A stretch of DNA of 5,729 nucleotides from Oscillospiraceae bacterium (GCA_014858325.1 RKCM01000180.1:1-5729); one strand, 5' to 3'; numbered from the stretch's first letter, positions 1 through 4,657 are shown. Numbers and translations are program-made. The notes: generated from the letters alone by a model not told the origin.

Positions 1-79
1 CTGCCCCGCTCTCGCCCGTTTGCACTGTCCGGGCTCACTGCAGATGCGCTGTGCAGGTTCTCTTCCGCCTCATCGGTTT
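1..79 (-). promoter_or_regulatory. T-box riboswitch leader, 5' part of Stem I (cut by window edge)
   Basis: Reading leftward from the promoter at 86-113, the transcript should begin near 79. It shows the order of elements typical of a T-box Stem I: GAUGA at 74-70, GGAAGAG at 66-60, a short pairing CUGCA (56-52) with UGCAG (42-38), then GUGAGCC and a terminal hairpin GCCCG (34-30) with CGGGC (18-14). The hairpin loop contains CAGUGCAAA, like the UGGUGNAA loop of known T-boxes. T-box leaders sense uncharged tRNA and control aminoacyl-tRNA synthetase, amino-acid synthesis or amino-acid transport genes. The specifier loop, the T-box UGGN bulge and the regulated gene all lie off the left edge, so the amino acid cannot be named. 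The identification rests on recalled motif order, not on a covariance search. Confidence 0.68.
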
Positions 80-85
80 GATTGC

Positions 86-113
86 ATTATACACTTTATT
101 CGTGTAAAGTCAA
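86..113 (-). promoter_or_regulatory. Sigma-A promoter for the T-box transcript
   Basis: On the minus strand TTGACT (113-108) is followed after 16 bases by a perfect TATAAT (91-86), giving a predicted start near 79. It lies only about 44 bases beyond the permease stop codon and reads leftward out of the window. Confidence 0.8.
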
Positions 114-124
114 GAGGTTTTTGC

Positions 125-147
125 AAAATTCTGTCCGCAGAAATTTT
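125..147 (-). terminator. Weak AT-rich hairpin, possible operon terminator
   Basis: After the permease stop codon the minus strand can form a hairpin: the + strand bases 125-133 (AAAATTCTG) pair with 138-147 (CAGAAATTTT) with one bulged base and a 4-base loop. The 3' arm ends in TTTT on the minus strand. It is short and AT-rich, so it could be a weak terminator or chance. It is the only candidate between the permease and the next promoter. Confidence 0.3.
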
Positions 148-156
148 CACGTTGTT

Positions 157-963
157 TCAGTTCAGGTTGAGCTTCTTTTTCATCAGCAGGGCGGTCAGGG
201 CAAAATACGCTGCGCCGAACGCTGCCGTGACGGCAAAGGCGCTCCCGAAAAAGATGGCCATGCTCTGGTTTGCCACTTCGCTCACGATGGTGCTGCCGTC
301 CGGGCCCATAAAGATGCGCATCACGCTGCCCGAGTTCAGCAGGTTTTCCACCCAGCTCTGCGCCCAGCACATCAGAAAGAACGCCGCCACCGACGCAATG
401 CCGTTGTGGGCCCGGAACAGGTGGCCCACCGTACAGGCAGCGTAGATGCAGAGGATGGTGCACAGCACCCTGGCATAGCACAGGAGCGCCGCCCAGAGCA
501 TCCCCCACAGCACCTGCCCCTGAAAAGCGTTGCGCAGCGCCGCCCACTCGGCCCAGAGGTCGTGCAGATCGAGCTGGGCGAAGTCCACGCCGATGCAGAA
601 TATAATGACGAGGGAAACCACCCCCACCACGGCGCTGGCCAGCAGCCAGACGGCGCTGGAAAGCAGTTTGGAGGCCACCAGCTGGCTCTCCGTCACGGGC
701 AGGGTGTGCATCAGGTAGCCCTCCCGGCCCAACAGATTTTTGGTGAAGCGCTGGATGACCGTCACAATGGTGACGACGACCAGCGCCATGGCCAGCAGCG
801 AATAGACGGTGGTGCCGATGCCAAAGGCATAGCGGTACACCGCAAAATCCTCGGTGCGGAACGAAATACCGATGAGACCCGCCGCCGCCAGCAGGGCCAG
901 ATAAATGGCGCCGTAGGTACGCGCCGTGGCCTTGAATTCATATTTCAGCAATTTTGTCAGCAT
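157..963 (-). CDS. ABC transporter permease, ABC-2-like, 268 aa
   Basis: This is a membrane permease that should pair with the ATPase encoded just upstream to form a small ABC transporter. It starts MLTKLLKYEF and has about six hydrophobic segments, near residues 17-35, 48-70, 101-125, 150-178, 187-207 and 236-260. It ends in a positively charged tail (KKKLNLN). The cytoplasmic stretch NLLGREGYLMHTLPVTESQL (76-95) before segment 3 resembles the EGYLMFTLPV region common in clostridial permeases found with YtrA-type GntR regulators. The start is supported by GGGAGG at 976-971, 7 bases upstream. The gene overlaps the ATPase gene by 7 bases, indicating translational coupling. The substrate is unknown: relatives act in cell-envelope stress and peptide-antibiotic resistance, but nothing in the sequence settles export versus import. 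Confidence 0.85.
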   Translation of the reverse strand: MLTKLLKYEFKATARTYGAIYLALLAAAGLIGISFRTEDFAVYRYAFGIGTTVYSLLAMALVVVTIVTVIQRFTKNLLGREGYLMHTLPVTESQLVASKLLSSAVWLLASAVVGVVSLVIIFCIGVDFAQLDLHDLWAEWAALRNAFQGQVLWGMLWAALLCYARVLCTILCIYAACTVGHLFRAHNGIASVAAFFLMCWAQSWVENLLNSGSVMRIFMGPDGSTIVSEVANQSMAIFFGSAFAVTAAFGAAYFALTALLMKKKLNLN

Positions 964-1655
964 TTGAATACCTCCCGGAAATATTCGTCCACACTCTTGC
1001 CCTCGGTCTCCCGGATCTCGTCCACAGTACGGTGGGCAAAGATGCGGCCCTCCTTGAGGAAGATGGCCTCGTCCAGCGCCGGCTCGATGTCCTCGATGAG
1101 GTGGGTGGAGATCACCACAGTGGCGTTCTCGCTGTAATTGGAGAGGATGGTGTGGAGGATGTAGTCCCGCGCCGCCGGGTCCACGCCGCCGATGGGTTCG
1201 TCCAGCAGGTAGAGCCGGGCATTGCGGCTCATGGCCAGGATGAGCTGCACTTTCTCCTTATTGCCTTTGGAGAGGGTCTTCAGGGGTGCTTTGGGGTCCA
1301 GCTCCAGCCGGGTCAGCATCTCGTGGGCCTTGGCGGGGTCAAAATCCGCGTAGAAATCCTGAAACAGCTCCACCAGCTGCTCCACCCGCATCCAGTCGGG
1401 CAGCCAGGCGGCATCCGGCAGGTAGGACACCACCTTTTTGGTGTCCGGGCCCGGGGCGTTGCCCGCGATGGTGATGCTGCCCTCGGTGGGCTGCAGCAGG
1501 CCGTTGGCCAGCTTCATCAGGGTGGTCTTGCCGCTGCCGTTGGGGCCCAGCAGACCCACGATCTTGCCCTCGCCCAGCTGCAGCTCCACATGGTCCAGGG
1601 CCAGCTTGCCGCCGTAGCGCTTGGTCAGCCCCGTGCACTGTAATAATTCGCTCAT
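957..1655 (-). CDS. ABC transporter ATP-binding protein, 232 aa
   Basis: This is the cytoplasmic ATPase subunit energising the neighbouring permease. Visible motifs are Walker A GPNGSGKT (37-44), signature LSKGN (128-132, in place of LSGGQ), Walker B LYLLDEP (148-154, catalytic E153), D-loop GGVDP (156-160) and switch H185. In the Q-loop region YLPD (78-81) has Asp where Gln is usual. These variants are familiar in the YtrB-like ATPases that accompany GntR repressors. The C-terminal part (KEGRIFAHRTVDEIRE) is the usual end of this family. I chose the ATG at 1655 (MSELLQC) because AAGGAG lies 5 bases upstream at 1666-1661. The start overlaps the repressor stop as ATGA, so the two are probably translationally coupled. 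An ATG at 1679 would add eight unrelated residues and is unlikely. Confidence 0.92.
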   Translation of the reverse strand: MSELLQCTGLTKRYGGKLALDHVELQLGEGKIVGLLGPNGSGKTTLMKLANGLLQPTEGSITIAGNAPGPDTKKVVSYLPDAAWLPDWMRVEQLVELFQDFYADFDPAKAHEMLTRLELDPKAPLKTLSKGNKEKVQLILAMSRNARLYLLDEPIGGVDPAARDYILHTILSNYSENATVVISTHLIEDIEPALDEAIFLKEGRIFAHRTVDEIRETEGKSVDEYFREVFKC

Positions 1656-2026
1656 ACGTTCTCCTTCCCTTCGTCCCAATGCTCCAGCAGGGCGGCGGCC
1701 TGCGCCGGGTCGTACCCGATGCCCCGCATCCGTGCCAGAAATTCTGCCGCGATCTCCCGGGCCGTGGCCGCCCGCAGTTCTTCGATCAATGCCGTATCCT
1801 CCGTGACATAGCGGCCCGCCGTGCGCTCGGTGCGCACCAGGCCCTCGGTTTCTAGCTGGGCCAGCGCCCGCTGCATGGTGTTGGGGTTCACCCCGGCTGC
1901 GGCGGCAAGGTCGCGCACCGAATCCAGGTGCCCCCCGGGCGGATAGCTCCCCGCCAGGATCTTCGCTTTGAGCCGTTCCACCAGCTGGGCGTAGATCGGG
2001 CGGCCGGAGTCAAACTGCTCTGCCAT
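1652..2026 (-). CDS. GntR-family transcriptional regulator, YtrA subfamily, 124 aa
   Basis: This is a short GntR repressor with an N-terminal winged helix-turn-helix and a small helical dimerisation tail, the YtrA architecture (family about 120-130 aa). The opening RPIYAQLVERLKAKILAGSY (9-28) and SVRDLAAAAGVNPNTMQRAL (36-55) followed by LETEGLV are typical of the DNA-binding domain. The wing is RTAGRYV. The usual LPSVR of the recognition region reads LDSVR here (34-38). Residues 77-124 form the short C-terminal helices; there is no ligand domain of the FadR or UTRA kind. GAGGAG at 2040-2035 lies 8 bases before the ATG. It is the first gene of the operon with the ABC transporter and very likely represses it, with a candidate operator at 2051-2070. 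The inducer is unknown; members of this group respond to cell-wall-active compounds in some species. Confidence 0.92.
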   Translation of the reverse strand: MAEQFDSGRPIYAQLVERLKAKILAGSYPPGGHLDSVRDLAAAAGVNPNTMQRALAQLETEGLVRTERTAGRYVTEDTALIEELRAATAREIAAEFLARMRGIGYDPAQAAALLEHWDEGKENV

Positions 2027-2050
2027 TTTCTCATCTCCTCTTTGTGTCGC

Positions 2051-2070
2051 TGTACTAAGTGCCTAATACA
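2051..2070. promoter_or_regulatory. Candidate GntR operator (20-bp dyad)
   Basis: TGTACTAAGTGCCTAATACA reads as an imperfect inverted repeat, TGTA-N-TA-N-G against C-N-TA-N-TACA, 14 of 20 positions symmetric. It abuts the -10 box (2071-2076) and covers the predicted start site near 2064. Dyads with TGTA/TACA ends next to the promoter are what YtrA-type repressors bind, so autoregulation of the operon is the natural reading. Binding itself is inferred. Confidence 0.65.
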
Positions 2071-2098
2071 ATAATACTCATTTTTCGGATTGTGTCAA
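2071..2098 (-). promoter_or_regulatory. Promoter of the gntR-ABC operon
   Basis: On the minus strand a perfect TTGACA (2098-2093) is followed after 16 bases by TATTAT (2076-2071, 5 of 6 matches). The predicted start near 2064 gives a leader of about 38 bases before the repressor ATG. Confidence 0.85.
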
Positions 2099-2120
2099 GC
2101 CCATCCTACAATTTTTCTGC

Positions 2121-2173
2121 AAAAAAATTGCCCTCTTTTCCACGATACGCACTGGGCAGGTGGAAAAGAGGGC
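2121..2173 (-). terminator. Rho-independent terminator of the CPBP protease gene
   Basis: On the minus strand GTGG...GGGC arms of 14 bp pair perfectly (2173-2160 with 2143-2130) around a 16-base loop, and are followed by AATTTTTTT (2129-2121). It lies 16 bases after the protease stop codon and insulates the gntR promoter further along the same strand. Confidence 0.9.
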
Positions 2174-2188
2174 GATGCATCTGATTTT

Positions 2189-3052
2189 TCAGGGTTCTTC
2201 GGCCGTCTGGGAGGGCTTTGCCAGATCGCGGCCAAAGTAGAGGCTCACCTCACCGATCTTCTTTTTGCGGAGCAGGAACGCCGCCGGGAGGACGTAGATG
2301 AAGACGGAGAAGAGCATGGTGGGGTCATAGCTGCTCACCGCACTGGCCACGGTCTCGGTGCCGTACAGCCCGCCGATGAGGAGGGACGAGGCATCGTTGA
2401 GGCCGTGCAGAAAGATCAGCACCCAGAGGTTGCCGGTGCGGAAGTAAAGGGCCGCATACAGCACCCCCAGCGAGGCGGCAAAGATGCACTGCATCAGCAC
2501 GCCGAAAGGAGCGCTGGACAGGAGATTGGTCAGATGCGCTCCGCCGAAGAAGAGGCCGGACAGGACGCAGGCTTTCCAGATGCCGCTGCGGCTGGCTCCA
2601 AAATGCTCCAGCAGGGTCTGGGCGATGACGCCCCGGAACAAAAGCTCCTCCGCCAGACCGATGGTGAGCATGGCTGCAAAGTACCAGAAGATCTGCGTCC
2701 CCGTCCGCATGGGCTTGTCGTCCGGGCGGCCAAACATCAGCTTGGCGTAGAGGTTATAGCAGATGAGGCCCAGCGGGTACATCCCCACCAGCAGGCCGTT
2801 GAAAAAGCCACTGCCCCGGCGGCGCACAAGGCTCAGCCTGCCGGTCTTTTTCAAAACCAGCACCGCCACCCCAACGCCGAACAGCTCTTGCAGAACCGTC
2901 AAGAAATAATCGTCCAGCCGGGAGATGTCCACCCCCAGAAAAACCAGCGCGTACAGCAGCGCCAGCGGCCCCACCATGATGAGGGCGAGAAAAAGCACTT
3001 CGGTCAGCAGGCAGTACCCCAGTGGGTGCGCCGTGCGCAGGCGTTGGAACAT
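2189..3052 (-). CDS. CPBP-family intramembrane metalloprotease (CAAX/Abi type), 287 aa
   Basis: This is a multi-spanning membrane protein of the CAAX protease/bacteriocin-processing (CPBP, Abi) family. The three hallmark motifs are present: EELLFR (135-140, the EExxxR motif), FGGAH (169-173, FxxxH) and HGLND (216-220, HxxxD/N). These supply the glutamate and histidines expected at the active site. About eight hydrophobic segments can be seen, near 13-40, 50-68, 83-105, 118-137, 158-180, 184-203, 207-225 and 245-262. The short C-terminal tail is probably cytosolic. The ATG at 3052 is chosen because AGGAGG lies 8 bases upstream (3066-3061); longer in-frame starts would run through tRNA genes. 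It is a one-gene unit with its own promoter and terminator. Bacterial relatives act in peptide maturation, bacteriocin self-immunity or signalling, but many have no known substrate, and no bacteriocin gene is visible here. Confidence 0.9.
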   Translation of the reverse strand: MFQRLRTAHPLGYCLLTEVLFLALIMVGPLALLYALVFLGVDISRLDDYFLTVLQELFGVGVAVLVLKKTGRLSLVRRRGSGFFNGLLVGMYPLGLICYNLYAKLMFGRPDDKPMRTGTQIFWYFAAMLTIGLAEELLFRGVIAQTLLEHFGASRSGIWKACVLSGLFFGGAHLTNLLSSAPFGVLMQCIFAASLGVLYAALYFRTGNLWVLIFLHGLNDASSLLIGGLYGTETVASAVSSYDPTMLFSVFIYVLPAAFLLRKKKIGEVSLYFGRDLAKPSQTAEEP

Positions 3053-3053
3053 A

Positions 3054-3068
3054 AAAGGAGCCTCCTTT
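3054..3068 (-). promoter_or_regulatory. Inverted repeat covering the protease ribosome binding site
   Basis: The minus strand reads AAAGGAG-G-CTCCTTT (3068-3054), a perfect 7+7 repeat. It contains the AGGAGG ribosome site and ends two bases before the ATG. Folding as a 6-bp stem with a 3-base loop would occlude the ribosome site. Its regulatory role is inferred. Confidence 0.4.
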
Positions 3069-3083
3069 GGTTTCAGTAGTTCT

Positions 3084-3092
3084 ATTGTACCA
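3084..3092 (-). promoter_or_regulatory. Extended -10 promoter of the CPBP protease gene
   Basis: The minus strand reads TGGTACAAT (3092-3084), an extended -10 (TGn plus TACAAT). No good -35 hexamer sits 16-18 bases upstream, where the sequence is T-rich (TTTTGT). The predicted start near 3077 gives a leader of about 25 bases that is almost entirely the ribosome-site inverted repeat. Confidence 0.65.
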
Positions 3093-3129
3093 TAGCTTGT
3101 CCAAAAACAAAAGAGCGGGGCTGCAACAA

Positions 3130-3166
3130 GAAAAGACCAGCACACAAAACGTGTACTGGTCTTTTC
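3130..3166 (-). terminator. Terminator of the tRNA operon
   Basis: Two perfect 11-base arms, GAAAAGACCAG (3130-3140) and CTGGTCTTTTC (3156-3166), plus an inner ACAC/GTGT pairing around AAAAC, form a long hairpin just beyond the tRNA-Pro 3' end. On the minus strand the descending arm ends in TTTTCTTGTT, a suitable U-rich tract. The A/T arms are symmetric, so it could also work weakly in the other direction. Confidence 0.85.
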
Positions 3167-3168
3167 AG

Positions 3169-3241
3169 TCGGAGCAGCGGGATTTGAACCCACGGCCTCC
3201 TCGTCCCGAACGAGGCGCGCTACCAACTGCGCTATGCCCCG
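3169..3241 (-). tRNA. tRNA-Pro (anticodon CGG)
   Basis: A complete 73-base cloverleaf can be folded: acceptor CGGGGCA/TGCTCCG with one G-U pair, D-arm GCGC/GCGC, anticodon stem CCTCG/CGAGG with loop TTCGGGA, a 5-base variable region AGGCC, and T-arm GTGGG/CCCGC with loop TTCAAAT. The anticodon CGG (+ strand 3206-3208) reads CCG. The first pair C1-G72 is a tRNA-Pro identity feature. The discriminator is A, and CCA is not encoded (CTG follows), so CCA must be added by nucleotidyltransferase. It is second in a two-tRNA operon. Confidence 0.97.
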
Positions 3242-3246
3242 AAAAT

Positions 3247-3269
3247 GCCGCAGCTTATTCGGCTGCGGC
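3247..3269 (-). repeat. GC-rich hairpin between the two tRNAs
   Basis: GCCGCAGC (3247-3254) and GCTGCGGC (3262-3269) are perfect 8-base inverted arms with a 7-base loop, filling almost all of the 30-base tRNA spacer. On the minus strand it is followed by ATTTTC, a poor U-tract. It could be an RNA-processing site between the tRNAs or a leaky terminator; which one cannot be told from sequence. Confidence 0.75.
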
Positions 3270-3271
3270 TT

Positions 3272-3345
3272 TGGTTGGGGATGAGAGAATCGAACTCCCA
3301 CAAGTAGAGTCAGAGTCTACCGCACTACCACTATGCAAATCCCCA
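3272..3345 (-). tRNA. tRNA-Gln (anticodon CTG), CCA encoded
   Basis: The cloverleaf is complete: acceptor TGGGGAT/ATCCCCA, D-arm GCAT/GTGC, anticodon stem GTAGA/TCTAC with loop CTCTGAC, a 4-base variable region TTGT, and T-arm GGGAG/CTCTC with loop TTCGATT. The anticodon CTG (+ strand 3311-3313) reads CAG. The weak first pair U1-A72 is characteristic of tRNA-Gln. The discriminator A is followed directly by an encoded CCA (3274-3272), unlike the tRNA-Pro in the same operon. It is the first gene after the promoter at 3390-3418. Confidence 0.96.
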
Positions 3346-3389
3346 ATATTCGGTTTTGTCGCTTGGCGTTTCCACCGCTGACAAGGGAT

Positions 3390-3418
3390 ATTATACTACA
3401 GCGGGGATATTTTGTCAA
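3390..3418 (-). promoter_or_regulatory. Consensus sigma-A promoter of the tRNA operon
   Basis: On the minus strand TTGACA (3418-3413), a 17-base spacer and TATAAT (3395-3390) match the sigma-A consensus at every position. The predicted start near 3383 gives a leader of about 38 bases before tRNA-Gln. Upstream A-tracts (3421-3462 region) may serve as an UP element. This is what a highly expressed stable-RNA promoter should look like. Confidence 0.93.
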
Positions 3419-3420
3419 CC

Positions 3421-3462
3421 GTTTTTTCGATTTTTTTACATGGACTTTTTTGGTCTGTTTTT
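3421..3462. promoter_or_regulatory. A/T-tract region between divergent promoters
   Basis: Runs of 6, 7, 6 and 5 T on the + strand (3422-3427, 3431-3437, 3446-3451, 3458-3462) separate the -35 boxes of the tRNA operon (minus) and the phosphofructokinase gene (plus). Read on the minus strand they are A-tracts just upstream of the tRNA -35, as in an UP element. They may also bend the DNA. Function is inferred from composition and position only. Confidence 0.45.
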
Positions 3463-3463
3463 C

Positions 3464-3498
3464 TTGACACCCGCCCCGATTGGGAATACTCTTATAGT
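3464..3498 (+). promoter_or_regulatory. Likely promoter of the phosphofructokinase gene
   Basis: A perfect TTGACA at 3464-3469 is the clear -35. The -10 is ambiguous: at 17 bases the sequence is only TACTCT (3487-3492), while the better hexamer TATAGT (3493-3498) sits at a 23-base spacing, too far for ordinary sigma-A. AATACT (3485-3490) at 15 bases is a third option. Confidence 0.5.
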
Positions 3499-3510
3499 AG
3501 TTGATGATTC

Positions 3511-3524
3511 CCCGCGCGTGCGGG
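3511..3524 (+). other. Small hairpin in the pfk leader
   Basis: CCCGC (3511-3515) and GCGGG (3520-3524) pair around a GCGT tetraloop in the probable 5' leader, 16 bases before the GAGGG ribosome site at 3541-3545. It is a stable short hairpin, perhaps only an mRNA 5' stabiliser. No known riboswitch pattern surrounds it. Confidence 0.4.
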
Positions 3525-3554
3525 TAAAATGAGAGGAAACGAGGGAATACGAAT

Positions 3555-4634
3555 ATGAAAAAACGTGTCGGCATCCTGACCTCCGGCGGCGACTGTCCGG
3601 GCCTGAACGCTACCATCCGCGGCGTGGCAAAAGCCCTGTACGCCCGCATGGGCGACAACGTAGAGATCGTGGGCATCCTGAACGGGTACCACGGCCTCAT
3701 CACCGGGGACTACAAGGAGATGAAGCAGGACGATTTCCGGGGCATCCTGACGCTGGGCGGCACCATTCTGGGCACCAAGCGCACCCCCTTCAAGATGATG
3801 CGGGTGGTGGAAGACGACAACGTGGACAAGGTGGCCGCCATGAAAAAGACCTACAAGGAAGCCCGGCTGGACTGCCTGCTCTGCCTGGGTGGCAACGGCA
3901 CCCACAAAACGGCCAACCTGCTGGCACAGGAGGGCCTGAACATCATCGGCCTGCCCAAGACCATCGACAACGACATCTATGGCACCGACGTCACCTTCGG
4001 CTTCCACACGGCTGTGGACATTGCCACCGACGTCATCGACCGCATCCACACCACCGCCGGCAGCCACAGCCGGGTGATGTGCATTGAGATCATGGGCAAC
4101 AAGGCCGGCTGGCTTACCCTCTACTCCGGCATTGCAGGCGGCGCAGACATCATCCTCATCCCCGAGCGCCCCTACGACATCGACCGGGTCTGCGAGGCCG
4201 TGGAGCGCCGGGCAAAGCGGGGTTCCAACTTCTCCATCCTGGCCGTGGCCGAAGGCGCCTACAACTGCGAGGAAGCCAAGATGAAGCGGAAGGAGTGGCT
4301 GGCCAAGCGCGCGGAGGCGGGCTACGGCACCACCGCCACCAACCGCATCGCCGCCGCCATTGAGAAGAAGACCGGCATGGAGACCCGTGTGTGCATCCCG
4401 GGCCACATGCAGCGGGGCGGCAGCCCCAGCGCCTACGACCGCGTGCTGGCCACCGAGTTTGGCAGCTATGCCGCCAAGCTGGTGGAGATCGAGCGGTACG
4501 GCGTCACCGTGGCCATGCTCAACGGCCATGTCACCGCCAACCGTCTGGCCGACATTGCCGGCAAGGCCCGCAACGTCCCCGACAGCTGCGAGCTGCTGAC
4601 GGTGGCACGGCGGATGGGCATCAGCATGGGCTGA
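3555..4634 (+). CDS. pfkA: 6-phosphofructokinase, 359 aa, donor uncertain (ATP or PPi)
   Basis: This cytosolic enzyme phosphorylates fructose 6-phosphate to the 1,6-bisphosphate, the committed step of glycolysis. Visible motifs: GGDCPGLNA (11-19), LGTKRTPF (72-79), GGNGT (112-116), PKTIDND (134-140, catalytic base D138), R173, MGNKAGW (180-186), IPE (202-204) and PGHMQRGGSPSAYDR (282-296, with H284 and R287 for the sugar phosphate). Lys135 where ATP-type enzymes have Gly is the mark of PPi-using or group III enzymes. Gly115 where PPi enzymes have Asp points to ATP, so the phosphoryl donor cannot be decided. Asn114 replaces the Asp of GGDGS, and Asn182 replaces the Arg of MGR. At 359 aa it is longer than the 320-aa PfkA type, with extra sequence near 238-258. 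The start is supported by GAGGG at 3541-3545, 9 bases upstream. It is a one-gene unit, convergent with rfbB. Confidence 0.95.
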   Translation: MKKRVGILTSGGDCPGLNATIRGVAKALYARMGDNVEIVGILNGYHGLITGDYKEMKQDDFRGILTLGGTILGTKRTPFKMMRVVEDDNVDKVAAMKKTYKEARLDCLLCLGGNGTHKTANLLAQEGLNIIGLPKTIDNDIYGTDVTFGFHTAVDIATDVIDRIHTTAGSHSRVMCIEIMGNKAGWLTLYSGIAGGADIILIPERPYDIDRVCEAVERRAKRGSNFSILAVAEGAYNCEEAKMKRKEWLAKRAEAGYGTTATNRIAAAIEKKTGMETRVCIPGHMQRGGSPSAYDRVLATEFGSYAAKLVEIERYGVTVAMLNGHVTANRLADIAGKARNVPDSCELLTVARRMGISMG

Positions 4635-4657
4635 TCTTCCAAATAGATCAAATAGAC

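Noticed and set aside
82..1137. Long plus-strand open frame of 351 codons across the permease and ATPase genes
   Set aside because: It lies antisense to two clearly homologous genes. Its product is rich in His, Gln, Arg and Gly without domain structure, as expected for a GC-rich shadow frame.
2130..2173. 14-bp inverted repeat considered as a second regulator operator
   Set aside because: The perfect stem followed by a run of T on the minus strand just after the protease stop codon is explained by a terminator.
2090..3079. Plus-strand open frame of 329 codons opposite the CPBP protease
   Set aside because: It runs through the protease terminator and the whole protease gene antisense. It has no recognisable motif or ribosome site, and its composition is that of a shadow frame.
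3053..3301. N-terminal extension of the protease frame up to 3301
   Set aside because: The extension would translate through tRNA-Pro and part of tRNA-Gln. The ATG at 3052 has its own AGGAGG site and promoter.
3169..3345. tRNA genes as an integration site for a mobile element
   Set aside because: No duplicate of either tRNA 3' end, no integrase and no atypical DNA was seen in the window; the flanking genes are ordinary chromosomal genes.
3492..4529. Minus-strand open frame of 345 codons opposite the phosphofructokinase
   Set aside because: It is antisense to a gene with full family motifs. Its low-complexity Gly/Ala/His/Val-rich product has no known fold signature.
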